Notes: generated by a model not told the origin, from the sequence alone. Shown: positions 8,342 to 17,987, counted from the stretch's first letter. The stretch is DNA of 64,000 nt from Rossellomorea sp. BNER (GCA_024213275.1 JANAVG010000001.1:339644-403643), one strand, 5' to 3'. Program-made: numbers and translations.

Positions 8342-8369
8342 AAACGAGTCGTCAATTGACGACTCGTTT
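8342..8369 (-). terminator. Palindromic terminator, 12-bp stem
   Basis: AAACGAGTCGTC and GACGACTCGTTT pair perfectly across AATT. On the minus strand it is followed by a short T run, about 120 bp beyond the stop of the Rossmann-fold gene. Between this and the marR promoter (8190-8340) I see no gene. Confidence 0.65.
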
Positions 8370-8489
8370 GTCTTTACCGGAACTTGATTTTCTACTTTTT
8401 CCGTTATTGCCCTGATTGTGGAATAACGTGGCTAGCATTATAAACGACTTTATTATAGATGGTAACAACTTTAATATTACTCATCAGCA

Positions 8490-9173
8490 TTATCTTTTAT
8501 GTTTTATTTCATTTACGATTTCGATTGCAAAATGTCCAAGGTTCCCTTTACTATATGAACGTATTACCTCTGGTAAAAGTGATGTTAGGGCTCTATTTTT
8601 ATATTCAGTTGGGAGGTTTTTCGTTGCAAACTCTTTTTCGAGCTCAATCGCCGCTTTGACTGCTTGATAGGTAGCAGATTTGTTTACGTTGATTACTACT
8701 TCTTCGTTGTCTTTTTTCACCTCTCCAAGAACCCGAAATAACTCTAAAATTCCATCAGATAAAGAATGTTCTGTAATAAATAATCCATTTCCATGTTCAT
8801 ATAAGTCGTTAGAATGACCCATAAATTTCATGCCAACAATAGATAAGTCAGGAAATCTACTACAAACCTCATTTGTATTCAAAGCGGTTGCCATATTGAT
8901 TAAGTAGGTATTCTTAAGGGGGATTTGTGGAGAAACGAGGTGAGAAATAAACGGAACCACAGCATCTGAAGGCAGTGCCAAAATAAAAACACTTAATTCA
9001 TTAATATCTTCTTTCTTAATCAGATATCCATTTGAATAGCGGGCAATGAATTGCTCAGCTTTTGACTGATTAGGGTGATAAACTCCAATTGGTATTTGTT
9101 GATCACACCAATGTTTCATCATAGCACTACCCAATTTTCCAATGCCTACTAAGCCGATCCGGTTCTGTTTCAT
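8490..9173 (-). CDS. NAD(P)-binding Rossmann protein, P5C-reductase/ComER-like
   Basis: From ATG at 9173 (AAAGGGGAG upstream) the product has 227 residues. It opens with a dinucleotide fold, IGLVGIGKLGSAMM (GxGxxG at about 8-13), followed by HPNQSKAEQF and ILALPSDAV as in pyrroline-5-carboxylate reductases and the ComER branch. The C-terminal helical part is shorter than a full P5C reductase. It could be an oxidoreductase of unknown substrate. The longer open frame upstream (to 9245) has no ribosome site. It stands alone, followed by the palindromic terminator. Confidence 0.65.
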   Translation of the reverse strand: MKQNRIGLVGIGKLGSAMMKHWCDQQIPIGVYHPNQSKAEQFIARYSNGYLIKKEDINELSVFILALPSDAVVPFISHLVSPQIPLKNTYLINMATALNTNEVCSRFPDLSIVGMKFMGHSNDLYEHGNGLFITEHSLSDGILELFRVLGEVKKDNEEVVINVNKSATYQAVKAAIELEKEFATKNLPTEYKNRALTSLLPEVIRSYSKGNLGHFAIEIVNEIKHKR

Positions 9174-9245
9174 CAATTGTCTCCCCTTTAAATAATTTAT
9201 TGTTATTACAGACATTATATTAAGCGAACTTAATTCTAAGTTCAA

Positions 9246-9521
9246 TCTATTCTGTTAAATGATAGTAATTACTATTGCAAAAATTAGATATTTTAATAGT
9301 GGAAAAAGCTTGTTTAGGAATTGAATCATCCTTATTAAAGATAAATATCTGGTAATTGTTTAAACAAACAATAATGGGGGTCTTTGATAATGGAGAAATG
9401 GAAAAAGTGGTCAGAAGAATAAAATCATTTTGTTGAACTAAAACTCGAGTGTATACTCTGTAATTTATTTCAAAAGATAAAATACTAGTAAATTAGAAAA
9501 GCTCCTTTTTCTAAAATTCAA
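9246..9521. other. Intergenic, no gene seen
   Basis: AT-rich spacer upstream of the Rossmann gene. The only coding-like item is a 10-codon frame at 9390-9422 (MEKWKKWSEE) with GGGGGT upstream, which is too short to judge. Confidence 0.4.
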
Positions 9522-9568
9522 GGTGTCCGGAACCACATACCTCTTGAAAAAATGTGGTTCCGGACACC
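9522..9568. repeat. REP-like palindrome after the SDR gene
   Basis: GGTGTCCGGAACCACA (9522-9537) is the exact reverse complement of 9553-9568, with a 15-base loop. It begins 10 bp after the SDR stop and can act as its terminator on the minus strand. A one-base variant of the arm (GGTGTCAGGAACCACA) occurs at 18490-18505. Confidence 0.75.
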
Positions 9569-9578
9569 GATGTTATCA

Positions 9579-10328
9579 TTAAATAGCCGTCCAGCCACCG
9601 TCAATGACCATTTCTGAACCTGTCATGAATGATGATTCATCAGATGCTAAATATAGAACTCCATAAGCAATATCGTCTGGTTGACCGTAGCGAGGTAATT
9701 GTGTATATGCACTGAAATATTGTTTTGTTTGTTCGTCAAGATGCTCTTCTACCATTGGTGTCATAATGATACCGGGGTGAACAGAGTTAACGCGGACATT
9801 TTGCTTTGCATATTCCACAGCGCCTGCTTTCGATAAGGAACGGAGCGCCCCTTTAGCTGCAGTATATGGACTAGTACCCGCCATCCCAACAAGACCACCG
9901 ATGGAAGAAATGTTAATAACGGAGCCACCACCCGCTTTTTGCATTTCCGGAATGGTATATTTCATCCCTAATACACAGCCTGTTAAGTTAATATCCATCA
10001 CTCGATTCCACTGTTCCATTGTAATATTTAGTAGGGTTTTAGGCTCACTAATACCGGCATTATTGACAAGAACATCAACTTTTCCATATGTTTCTACGGC
10101 TTTTGCAACAACGCTAATCCATTCTTCTTCAGAAGCGACATTGTGTTTAAGAGCAATAGCGTCTCCTCCATTTGCTTTAATTTCATCTACTACTTTCGTA
10201 AGAGCTTCTTTTTGAACGTCTGTTGCGACTACCTTTGCTCCTTCTTTAGCAAAAAGAACAGCTTCAGCAGCCCCTTGTCCCATTGCTGCACCAGTAATGA
10301 TGGCTACTTTTCCATTTAAACGGCCCAT
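9579..10328 (-). CDS. Short-chain dehydrogenase/reductase
   Basis: A 249-residue classical SDR. The cofactor motif is TGAAMGQG (about 13-20) with D at the end of strand 2 (VVATDVQ), which favours NAD(H). NNAG is at about 88-91, the catalytic Ser in NISSIGG and the YTAAK pair at about 156-160. The C-terminus ends SEMVIDGGWTAI, typical of tetrameric SDRs. The substrate is not predictable. A second SDR gene lies 168 bp upstream on the same strand; the AraC-type activator divergent from that gene may control both. Confidence 0.88.
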   Translation of the reverse strand: MGRLNGKVAIITGAAMGQGAAEAVLFAKEGAKVVATDVQKEALTKVVDEIKANGGDAIALKHNVASEEEWISVVAKAVETYGKVDVLVNNAGISEPKTLLNITMEQWNRVMDINLTGCVLGMKYTIPEMQKAGGGSVINISSIGGLVGMAGTSPYTAAKGALRSLSKAGAVEYAKQNVRVNSVHPGIIMTPMVEEHLDEQTKQYFSAYTQLPRYGQPDDIAYGVLYLASDESSFMTGSEMVIDGGWTAI

Positions 10329-10496
10329 ATTTCAACATCCTTACGTAAAATAAATTATGTTTGATAATCTTATAAAACTAATCCACTTGCAAGAGGATTT
10401 ATTTCTTTATCTCGCACTAATTGGCTAAGACTCCTGCTTCAATACTTAAAGAAATATTAGTAGGGGATAAGAAAACCGTAACTAATGGAAGTTTTT

Positions 10497-11255
10497 TTAT
10501 AAAGTTAACCCTCCATCTACAACAACAACTGATCCAGTCATATAACTAGCACGATCTGATGCTAAGAAGGCTACCATTTCTGCAAGCTCTTCAGGTGCTG
10601 CATAACGACCCATTCTCATATTTGGTAACTCTTCAGGAACATAGCCTGATGTTTCAAACATTTCGGTCACGCTGTTTGTTAATGCAGTTTCGACGCCACC
10701 AGGACAAATCGCATTAATGCGAATGCCTTTCTTAACGTACTCTAACGCAGCGGATTTAGTAAGACCGACTACAGCATGCTTGCTTGCAGAATAAACAGAC
10801 ACACTATGCTCACTTCGTACACCCGCAGTAGAAGCCGTGTTAATGATTGAACCACTTCCTTGATTTTCCATTACCTTTAATACATATTTCAACCCTAGGA
10901 ATACTCCTTTGACATTGATAGAAATAAGACGATCAAATTCAGATTCCTCTACCTCAGTAAGGGGGGCAAATTTTTGGATAATACCTGCATTATTGAAAAA
11001 CACATCGATACGTCCGTATGTTTCAATGGCTGTATTCACATATCGTTGCACATCTTTACTCTTCGATACATCGGCTAGTACAAAGATTCCTTTTCCACCT
11101 TGTTCTAGAATAAGGTTTAGCGTTTCTTCTCCCGCTTCTTTATTGAAATCGACTAAAACGACTTTTGCTCCATTGCTAGCTAGTTTCATACTGGTTGCTC
11201 GTCCAATACCGCTTCCAGCACCCGTAATGACCGCTATTTTATTTGTGAGTTCCAT
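10497..11255 (-). CDS. Short-chain dehydrogenase/reductase
   Basis: A 252-residue classical SDR with TGAGSGIG (about 12-19), D in VVLVDFN (NAD preference), NNAG, Ser in NTASTAG, YSASK (about 156-160) and the terminal GSVVVVDGGLTL. It is a paralogue of the next gene but clearly different in sequence. AAGGAGG precedes the ATG. It is divergent from the AraC-type regulator gene, with a 180-bp shared upstream region, so regulation by that protein is plausible. Likely an alcohol or keto-acid/sugar dehydrogenase; substrate unknown. Confidence 0.88.
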   Translation of the reverse strand: MELTNKIAVITGAGSGIGRATSMKLASNGAKVVLVDFNKEAGEETLNLILEQGGKGIFVLADVSKSKDVQRYVNTAIETYGRIDVFFNNAGIIQKFAPLTEVEESEFDRLISINVKGVFLGLKYVLKVMENQGSGSIINTASTAGVRSEHSVSVYSASKHAVVGLTKSAALEYVKKGIRINAICPGGVETALTNSVTEMFETSGYVPEELPNMRMGRYAAPEELAEMVAFLASDRASYMTGSVVVVDGGLTL

Positions 11256-11374
11256 TTTATTTCCTCCTTATCGGTTAATTAAGGATCCTTCATCTATCAT
11301 TTTATTACTCATCCTCCATTTTTTATTGTAATTTTCTATGCATAATAGTATTTTTTTATTGTAAACAATAAAAT

Positions 11375-11389
11375 ATGGTAAACGTTATC
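11375..11389. promoter_or_regulatory. Weak cre-like palindrome between SDR and araC-type gene
   Basis: TGGTAAACGTTATCA is a near palindrome resembling a CcpA cre box but with an extra base relative to the consensus. It lies about 50 bp before the regulator start. It could equally be a site for the AraC protein. Confidence 0.3.
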
Positions 11390-11436
11390 ATTTCAGTCTA
11401 ATATTTAATAAGAAAATGTGAATGGAGTAGGAGTAA

Positions 11437-12678
11437 ATGGAAATATCCAGAACCGATTTTCCCTATATAGGTCAGCTAATATATGAAACCCATCATATTT
11501 CAGTTTTTTATATCAACCAATTTGGTGAATTTGAATATGAGTTTACATCAAGTGTTTTTCGAAAAAATCCTTATTACACTTCTTTAAAGGAGCAAATTAG
11601 TAGGTATCCTTATCAAGATGACCCCAATAATTATCCAATCTTCACCTCTAATTCTGATATGGATTTTTTTTATATCAATATAGAAAGAAATGACCATTTT
11701 TTAGGGGCTATGGTTGTCGGTCCATCCCTCCAGTCAGAAATATCAGATGAAAAAATTAATCGTATTATGAATGCTTTGAAGGAAAATACAAATAAAAGAA
11801 GTCTCATTGAAATTTATCAATTGCTTCCAGTTATACCTACGCAATCATTACTTTCGATAAGTATGTTGGTTTACTATTTGATCTATCATCAAAAATTGGA
11901 CAGGTCGATGGTAATCGAACACAATAAAGAGTTAGAGCCTTTTAGGATTCAAATGGAAAATCCGGATCTTGAGCTTTCAAAAGGAAGAAGAAATTTTATT
12001 TTTCATTCAAACCTATCTTATGAGCGAGCATTACTGGATTATGTAAAAAATGGACATGTGGAAAAATTGAAGGATTTTATTAATTACTCGATTGTAGGAA
12101 ATGCAGAATTAGGATTATTGTCTAAACGAAGCCGCTTAAGAAGTGAAAAGAATTTAATGATAACTGGAGTAGCCCTTGTATGCAGGGCTGCAATTGAAGG
12201 TGGTCTGAATGAAGAAACTGCATTTACACTAAGTGATTTCTATATTCAACAGTTGGAAGAACTAGAAAGGCTAAAGGAAATCCTAGCATTAATGGAGGAA
12301 GCCATATATGACTTTACGAATCGAGTCTCCCAATTAAACGAACAAAAATATTCTGCAGCGATCACTGCTTGTCAGAAATATATTTATAATCATCTATATG
12401 GAGAAATTACACTGGACCAACTCGCGGAAATAACTCATTTAAGTCCTAATTACTTATCGTCCCTTTTTAAAAAAGAGGTAGGTATTTCAATAAGTGAATA
12501 CATTCAACGACAAAAAATTGACGAAGCCAAAAAGCTATTAACGATAACGAATTACTCGATCTCAGATATTGGGACATGGCTAAATTTCTACGATCAAAGC
12601 TACTTTATTAAGATCTTTAAAAAATACACAGGTTTAACACCAAAGAAGTATAGAGGGGAACAGGGTTATTTGAAGTGA
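11437..12678 (+). CDS. AraC-family transcriptional regulator
   Basis: A 413-residue regulator. The C-terminal 100 residues are a two-HTH AraC domain: LDQLAEITHLSPNYLSSLFKKEVG (first HTH), then ISEYIQRQKIDEAKKLL and ISDIGTWLNFYDQSYFIKIFKKYTG (second HTH). The N-terminal 300 residues are a YSIRK/PocR-like sensory region of unknown ligand, with no membrane segment. It is transcribed divergently from the SDR genes and probably controls them. GGAGTAGGAG precedes ATG. A terminator lies about 220 bp downstream. Confidence 0.85.
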   Translation: MEISRTDFPYIGQLIYETHHISVFYINQFGEFEYEFTSSVFRKNPYYTSLKEQISRYPYQDDPNNYPIFTSNSDMDFFYINIERNDHFLGAMVVGPSLQSEISDEKINRIMNALKENTNKRSLIEIYQLLPVIPTQSLLSISMLVYYLIYHQKLDRSMVIEHNKELEPFRIQMENPDLELSKGRRNFIFHSNLSYERALLDYVKNGHVEKLKDFINYSIVGNAELGLLSKRSRLRSEKNLMITGVALVCRAAIEGGLNEETAFTLSDFYIQQLEELERLKEILALMEEAIYDFTNRVSQLNEQKYSAAITACQKYIYNHLYGEITLDQLAEITHLSPNYLSSLFKKEVGISISEYIQRQKIDEAKKLLTITNYSISDIGTWLNFYDQSYFIKIFKKYTGLTPKKYRGEQGYLK

Positions 12679-13123
12679 AAAAAGTGGAAGTCCCTGGTAT
12701 TTGAACGTTGAGGGAAAAATCAAGGGATGTCCAAAAAGGCAAATTCGCTAAAAAAGGTTCACATTTAACTTTGAATTAGATTACATAAATATTCAATTGT
12801 TTTTAATGGTATTGTTCAACAATATGGCCTTTTGTTGAATAAAAAGTTTAAAACCTTTTTGAGTATATAATGTTTCAGGCTGAACAAGGAAATAAGGAAG
12901 AAAACACCCCTATCAAATAATGAGGGGTTTTCTTTCTTATTTCATTAAAGCGCCCTATAATGGAACAACATAGCCTTATATTATCTGGCTGATTTTATAG
13001 AAGATCATAATCTTATTAAGTAAAAATTTAAAGCAGATTTGGCTGGGTTTTTATGCTTTAGAATTAGTCCTAGCAGAACACACTAAACTGAATGTAAGTT
13101 CTTATGTAAACTAACTACTATTT
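12679..13123. other. Intergenic between convergent genes
   Basis: AT-rich spacer between the AraC-type gene and the EamA gene. It holds one clear hairpin (12898-12936) and no supported gene. Confidence 0.5.
12898..12936 (+). terminator. Intergenic terminator
   Basis: AAGAAAACACCCCT pairs with AGGGGTTTTCTT (one bulge), followed by a T-rich run (TCTTATTTC). It lies between convergent genes and could serve either strand. Confidence 0.65.
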
Positions 13124-14026
13124 TCATGATATATCGCCCATTTCCTTTATTGTTGTAGTACTTTTAAAATTGTACGTATTCATATAGATACCAGCGCAAA
13201 TAAAAAATGATCCGATAATAATACTAAATGTTATCTTCTCCCCAAGTTGTAGCCATCCAAATATAATACCTAGTATAGGAACAAACATTAATGCCATAGA
13301 TGCTTTTGAAGCATCTATTTTATTTAATACCCAAAACCAAACTACAAATGTAAAGGCAGTTGAAAACAAACCATTAAACAATAATGATAAGATTGCTTCA
13401 TTAGACCACTCGATTGAATGGTTTGGTTCTAATATTAAAGAGAAAATGAATAAAAATATTGTTCCTATAATAAGTTGCCAAGCATTCATATGAATGATAT
13501 CTATATTTTTAAACTTTAGTTTGCTAAAAACATTTGCTGATCCCCAACTAAGGGCCGAAATTAATATTAATAACTCTCCAAATACTACTTTTGTATCGAA
13601 CTTAATAATTTCTAATCCTAAAATAAATAAAAGACCGATTAGACCAAATATTAATCCAACCATTTTATAAATATTAATTCTCTCATTTAATTTAAAATGA
13701 CTAATAATGGTGACAAATATAGGCATTGTATACACCAAAACAGAAGTTTTTCCTGAATCTACAAATTGCATACCATAAGTCAATATTCCCATATAGCCTA
13801 AAGCCATTAATAAGCTCATTATTAGATAGTTTTTTAAATTCTCTTTGCCTACAGAAAGCCTTTTTCGTTGTATTATGAGAATGATAAATAAAGGAATCGC
13901 CCCTATTAATAAACGTAAAGATGAAAATAAAAACGGAGGGATGTCACTAATTGCTATTTTCATCGTAACCCATGTATACCCCCAAACAAGAGTAACGGAA
14001 ATGATCCCTAAGAAAACTTTGAACAT
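13124..14026 (-). CDS. EamA/DMT-family exporter
   Basis: A 300-residue membrane protein with about ten hydrophobic segments in two EamA halves. The first half has VWGYTWVTMKIA (about 14-25) and FSSLRLLIGAIPL; the second half has LSWGSANVFSKL. DMT/EamA transporters export amino acids, metabolites or drugs by proton exchange. It is divergent from a LysR regulator, with 90 bp between starts, a common arrangement in which the LysR protein activates the exporter when a metabolite accumulates. Substrate unknown. Confidence 0.87.
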   Translation of the reverse strand: MFKVFLGIISVTLVWGYTWVTMKIAISDIPPFLFSSLRLLIGAIPLFIILIIQRKRLSVGKENLKNYLIMSLLMALGYMGILTYGMQFVDSGKTSVLVYTMPIFVTIISHFKLNERINIYKMVGLIFGLIGLLFILGLEIIKFDTKVVFGELLILISALSWGSANVFSKLKFKNIDIIHMNAWQLIIGTIFLFIFSLILEPNHSIEWSNEAILSLLFNGLFSTAFTFVVWFWVLNKIDASKASMALMFVPILGIIFGWLQLGEKITFSIIIGSFFICAGIYMNTYNFKSTTTIKEMGDIS

Positions 14027-14064
14027 AATAAAATCCCCTTTCTCTTTATGTAATTTAATAATAT

Positions 14065-14082
14065 GTTATATTTATATATAAC
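14065..14082. promoter_or_regulatory. LysR-type operator candidate
   Basis: GTTATATTTATATATAAC is an 18-bp near-perfect palindrome in the 90-bp gap between the divergent EamA and LysR genes, 35 bp before the LysR start. Its position suits a LysR recognition site, but the AT-rich sequence makes chance palindromes easy. Confidence 0.45.
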
Positions 14083-14116
14083 CGAAATACATCTTTTGAA
14101 TAAAGGGGATAACCAA

Positions 14117-15013
14117 ATGGTTATGAATATAAATATGAACAACATAAGAATATTTATGAAAGTCGCAGAAAAAATGAATATTACAGAAGCTTCTAAAGAG
14201 TTATTTATATCACAGCCAGCAGTAAGTAAGGCAGTTAAAAATTTAGAAAAGTCCCTAAATATCAAATTGTTTATTAGGGATAAACAAAATGGCTTAATGC
14301 TTACTGAAGTGGGGAAAGAAATTCTGATTTTGGCAAGACAAATGAAAGTTTTTGAGAACAAAATATATCAAGTTGCTGATCGAGAAAATAAACTTCTAAG
14401 CGGTAAGATTAAAGTGGGTTCTTTTCCTGCTGTATCAACAAATATTTTACCTAAGACCATCGCATTATTTAGGTCAAAATATCCACTAGTTAATATAGAA
14501 TTAGTAGAAGGGACCTCAAATCAAATAAAAGAATGGGTAGAGGATCGAACTATTGATATGGGTATCGTTGCATCTCCCTTTGATCCGTACGAATTTGAAA
14601 TATTAAACAATGATTATATGGTCGCAATAATTCCTGAAAATGATAGATTAATTCAAGAAAAAAAGATTGATCTAGATAAATACCAGAATGAAATTATTTT
14701 TTGTAAAGGTGGGCACGAAATCGCTATATCAAAAATATTTCAAAAAAATAATATTGAGTTTAAAGAGAACCTAACAGTCCAAAATGCTGAAACATTAATT
14801 AATATGGTCAAAAATAACTTAGGTATAGGTATTATTTCAAAATTCACACTATCTTCTGTTTCTCATAAACTAATCATAAAAGATATTAATCCAAGGATAA
14901 CTCGTGATATCGGTATAATTACACACTCATTTGATGAAGTAACACCTGCAACAAAAGAATTCATTAACATCATGAATCGATTTCATAAACCTGAGCTTTT
15001 TTCGGCTCGATAG
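14117..15013 (+). CDS. LysR-family transcriptional regulator
   Basis: A 298-residue LTTR from ATG at 14117 (AAAGGGGA upstream; the open frame continues to 14063 without a ribosome site). The winged HTH occupies about 7-65: MNITEASKELFISQPAVSKAVKNLEKSLNIKLF. The rest is a two-lobe periplasmic-binding-like effector domain (GKIKVGSFPAVS...; NMVKNNLGIGIISKF). It should bind the shared intergenic region and control the exporter and itself. The effector is unknown. A hairpin terminator follows at 15055. Confidence 0.88.
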   Translation: MVMNINMNNIRIFMKVAEKMNITEASKELFISQPAVSKAVKNLEKSLNIKLFIRDKQNGLMLTEVGKEILILARQMKVFENKIYQVADRENKLLSGKIKVGSFPAVSTNILPKTIALFRSKYPLVNIELVEGTSNQIKEWVEDRTIDMGIVASPFDPYEFEILNNDYMVAIIPENDRLIQEKKIDLDKYQNEIIFCKGGHEIAISKIFQKNNIEFKENLTVQNAETLINMVKNNLGIGIISKFTLSSVSHKLIIKDINPRITRDIGIITHSFDEVTPATKEFINIMNRFHKPELFSAR

Positions 15014-15054
15014 ACCTTGATAAATAACTACTACTGGTTCCCTCTATAAGAATA

Positions 15055-15095
15055 GGTTATTTCGCATTTTAAGTTTCTTAGCATGCGAAATAACC
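15055..15095 (+). terminator. Terminator of the LysR gene
   Basis: GGTTATTTCGCAT pairs perfectly with ATGCGAAATAACC across a 15-base loop, 42 bp after the LysR stop, followed by CCATTTTG. Confidence 0.7.
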
Positions 15096-15310
15096 CCATT
15101 TTGTTGGCACCCCTTGTGTAAATAGTTACTCAACAATCTGGCCCTTTAACGGAAAAAGAACATTCGATTCAATAACATCATTTTTTCAAAATAAAAGGAA
15201 CCCGACAGAAAAACCTAAGGAAATGGTTTGAGGTACCAATGTCTAAGATAAAACCGTGTTATTCATTTGTCGTTTACTATAAAAACTTCAAATTACCCTA
15301 GTATAAAAAG

Positions 15311-15340
15311 AAAACGACCCGTGACAATTCACGAGTCGTT
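15311..15340 (-). terminator. Terminator downstream of the helicase gene
   Basis: AACGACCCGTGA and TCACGAGTCGTT pair with one mismatch across a 4-base loop. On the minus strand a T-rich run follows (TTCTTTTTAT), which fits termination of helicase transcripts. Confidence 0.65.
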
Positions 15341-15527
15341 ACTTATGCTATTAATCAATGAACACCTGTAAACGAAACCTTATACTATCAAAGTCAGTCT
15401 TTCCGCCTCAATTATTTTCAAAAAGCTTATCTATATGACTTTACTTATATCTAGTTCATGATCTGCTTTTACTAATCATAAAACTAGTACATTCTACAAT
15501 TATTTTTATGAATACTATAATTTGGTG

Positions 15528-16664
15528 TTATTTTCCCACGGTAGCTACCTTAATTTGTCCACCATGCACAATTCTTTCATGAATGGTGACCCCAAGCTCT
15601 TCGCTCATTTTCTTCAAAAAGCTTTCTTCTCTTTTGGTTGTAAGGGAAACGACTATGCCGGAAGCACCCATTCTTCCGGTTCTTCCAGAGCGATGAACAT
15701 ATTGTTTGGAATCTGTAGGAAAATCAAAGTGGATCACATGTGTGACACCTTTAATATCCAACCCTCTAGCCGCTACATCTGTCGTAAGTAAGAAGGAGAC
15801 TTTCCCTGCACGGAATTTTTCCAATGCGTGCTTTCGTTCCATCTTTTTGGATTCACCTGCAAGCACTTCAACTAAAGCTCCATGGTATTTCAACTTCTCT
15901 TCTACTTCTTCTAATCTTTTTAAACTGTTAATGAACACTAATGCCTTCATACCTTCAATGTTTGTTAACCTTCTTAACATTTCCACTTTATCTCTTTGTT
16001 CACAATAGATAAAGGTGTGCTCGACATTTTCAAAGGTTTGTTCTGTTTCATTAATTTGAATGAGATCATATTCCTTCATCCATTGTTTTGATACTTCCTC
16101 TGTTTTTTCAGATAAAGTTGCCGAGAAGAATAGCAGTTGCCGTTCATCACGTAGTGTAGTAGAAATGATGGTTTCGACTTCTTTAATATGTTCATTCCCA
16201 ATCATTAAATCAAATTCGTCTACAACAATCGTTTTAACTTCATGCATTTTTAATTTTTTGAGTTTGATTAACTCCAGTAATCTACCTGTAGACCCTACGA
16301 TGATATGGGGTTTTTTCTTTAGCTTCTCAATCTGTTTTTTTACATTTGCTCCACCAATAAAGGCAGCGCTTTGAATGCCGCTTCCCTTTGTCCACTTTTG
16401 AATCTCTTGATGAATTTGCATAACTAACTCACGTGAAGGCGCCAATATCAATGCTTGTGCATTCTTTTTATTTTCGTCTATGGATTGTAGAATCGGAAGT
16501 AAATAGGCAAGTGTTTTTCCCGTTCCTGTTGGGGATTCACCTATAAGATCTTTTCCCTCTAAGATGAGTGGGATTGATTTTACTTGAATATCTGTCAAGT
16601 TTTGAAATTCTGATTCTTTCCATGCTTGCTGAATAAATGGTTTCATATTTTGGATTATTTCCAT
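15528..16664 (-). CDS. yfmL: DEAD-box RNA helicase, YfmL-like, with a DEFD motif
   Basis: A 378-residue minimal helicase with only the two RecA domains and no C-terminal extension. Q motif around LTDIQVKSIP, motif I SPTGTGKT (about 42-49), Ia PSRELVMQ, Ib STGRL, motif II VDEFD (DEFD instead of DEAD), motif III SAT, motif IV FINS, motif V TTDVAARGLDIKG and motif VI HRSGRTGR. Length and make-up match B. subtilis YfmL, a small helicase linked to ribosome assembly and cold growth. A YfmM-like gene lies elsewhere in this window, whereas in B. subtilis the two names suggest neighbours. Confidence 0.87.
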   Translation of the reverse strand: MEIIQNMKPFIQQAWKESEFQNLTDIQVKSIPLILEGKDLIGESPTGTGKTLAYLLPILQSIDENKKNAQALILAPSRELVMQIHQEIQKWTKGSGIQSAAFIGGANVKKQIEKLKKKPHIIVGSTGRLLELIKLKKLKMHEVKTIVVDEFDLMIGNEHIKEVETIISTTLRDERQLLFFSATLSEKTEEVSKQWMKEYDLIQINETEQTFENVEHTFIYCEQRDKVEMLRRLTNIEGMKALVFINSLKRLEEVEEKLKYHGALVEVLAGESKKMERKHALEKFRAGKVSFLLTTDVAARGLDIKGVTHVIHFDFPTDSKQYVHRSGRTGRMGASGIVVSLTTKREESFLKKMSEELGVTIHERIVHGGQIKVATVGK

Positions 16665-16694
16665 TATAAAAATCCTTTCTCTTCCTCAATAATG

Positions 16695-17987
16695 TTACGA
16701 AATCTTTGGTAATATAATTTTTACCGTTGTTCCACTACCTAATTCGCTTTGGAATTCTATCTTTCCATTATGTCTTTCAATAATCTTTTTACAAACAACC
16801 AGTCCTAACCCTGTTCCTTTTTCTTTAGTTGAATAAAAGGGTTCTCCTAAGCTTAAAAGTCTCTCTTCTGATATCCCGTTCCCATTGTCTTCCACTTCTA
16901 TTATTACATCGGTACCACTTGCATATAGGGAAACTGAAACATGCCCTTCCCTTTCAATGGCTTCCACTGCATTTTGGATGATATTTATAAAAATCGATTT
17001 CAGTTGATTGGACTCACCATATACGAAAGGAGGGTCAATGCTTAAGTCATAATAGTTTATTTTAACATTAACTAGATTAGATTGGGCCTCCATTAAGACG
17101 AGAACCTGCTTTAAAATTTCTCTAAGACTTTCACGTTTATAGTTGAATGCCTGTTTTTTTCCAAGGACCAGCATTTCTCCAGAGATGATTTGAATTCGGT
17201 CAATTTCTGAAAGGATTATATCCAAATGGCTTTCCTCAACTTTTTTAGTTGCAATTAAGAGTTGAATAAAGCCTTTAATGGAAGTGAGTGGATTTCGAAT
17301 TTCATGAGCAACAGCAGCGGCAAGCTGCCCGATGAGCGATAATTTTTCTGTCCTTATCATCATTTCCTCATTTTTCCTCAGCTCAGTAATATCCCTTGCA
17401 ATCCCAAATACTCCGTTAATTTCTTGGTTAACCACAATAGGTAAAAGTGTGCAGCGAACTGTTTTTTTCTTTCCATCTGCATTGATGATCCCAAATTCAA
17501 ACTTTCTTCCTTTTCCTCCAATAACATCTTCAAATATTTCTCTTACCTCATTACGCTTTTCTTCCACCACGAATTGCTCAAGGAGTGTTCCTTGCAATTT
17601 TTCTGTGGAGCAGCCGATAATGTTTTCTCCCTCGGGATTAAGGGAAACAAGTTCACCAGATCTCTTTAATTCAAATACTCCATCCGGATTATGATTGAAT
17701 AGTGATTGGTAATGCTCCTTACTTTCCTGTAATTGATATTCCTTCTGAATTAAATTTTGTTGTGATTGAAGGAGCCTATGGGTTCGCCAATAAATAAGAA
17801 AGTAAATCAAAACTCCTGTCACAACAATAAACAACCAGCCTTTATATCTCTGAAAAAACACATATAGTACTAACTTGTCATTTGCCAGAATCATGGAGAA
17901 ATGGTCCGAAAATACGACCCATAACGCTCCAACAATAATATAGATGAGTGCGATTCTACCGGCAATTCTCCGTGATTGATTCTTCAA
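16695..17987 (-). CDS. PAS-domain sensor histidine kinase (Kin-like)
   Basis: A 430-residue membrane kinase. Two hydrophobic segments (about 9-33 and 48-68) enclose a very short outside loop. A PAS domain follows (about 88-205, ending GVFGIARDITELRKNEEMM), then a HisKA domain with the phosphorylated His in AAAVAHEIRNPLTSIKGF (about 222-239) and an HATPase domain with NIIQNAVEA, DNGNGIS and GTGLGLVVCKKI. It resembles the orphan sporulation kinases (KinB, KinE and relatives) that feed the Spo0F phosphorelay. No response regulator is adjacent, which fits. The signal is unknown. Confidence 0.85.
   Translation of the reverse strand: MKNQSRRIAGRIALIYIIVGALWVVFSDHFSMILANDKLVLYVFFQRYKGWLFIVVTGVLIYFLIYWRTHRLLQSQQNLIQKEYQLQESKEHYQSLFNHNPDGVFELKRSGELVSLNPEGENIIGCSTEKLQGTLLEQFVVEEKRNEVREIFEDVIGGKGRKFEFGIINADGKKKTVRCTLLPIVVNQEINGVFGIARDITELRKNEEMMIRTEKLSLIGQLAAAVAHEIRNPLTSIKGFIQLLIATKKVEESHLDIILSEIDRIQIISGEMLVLGKKQAFNYKRESLREILKQVLVLMEAQSNLVNVKINYYDLSIDPPFVYGESNQLKSIFINIIQNAVEAIEREGHVSVSLYASGTDVIIEVEDNGNGISEERLLSLGEPFYSTKEKGTGLGLVVCKKIIERHNGKIEFQSELGSGTTVKIILPKIS

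Larger units (their letters stand above)
15014..15527. other. Intergenic with two terminators
   Basis: About 510 bp between convergent LysR and helicase genes. It contains the hairpins at 15055-15095 and 15313-15340 and otherwise only AT-rich sequence. No gene supported. Confidence 0.5.

Noticed and set aside
8459-8667. Small plus-strand frames at the end of the Rossmann gene
   Set aside because: Antisense shadows of the 8490-9173 gene.
9390-9422. Ten-codon peptide MEKWKKWSEE
   Set aside because: A GGGGGT site precedes it, but it is too short and without context to call.
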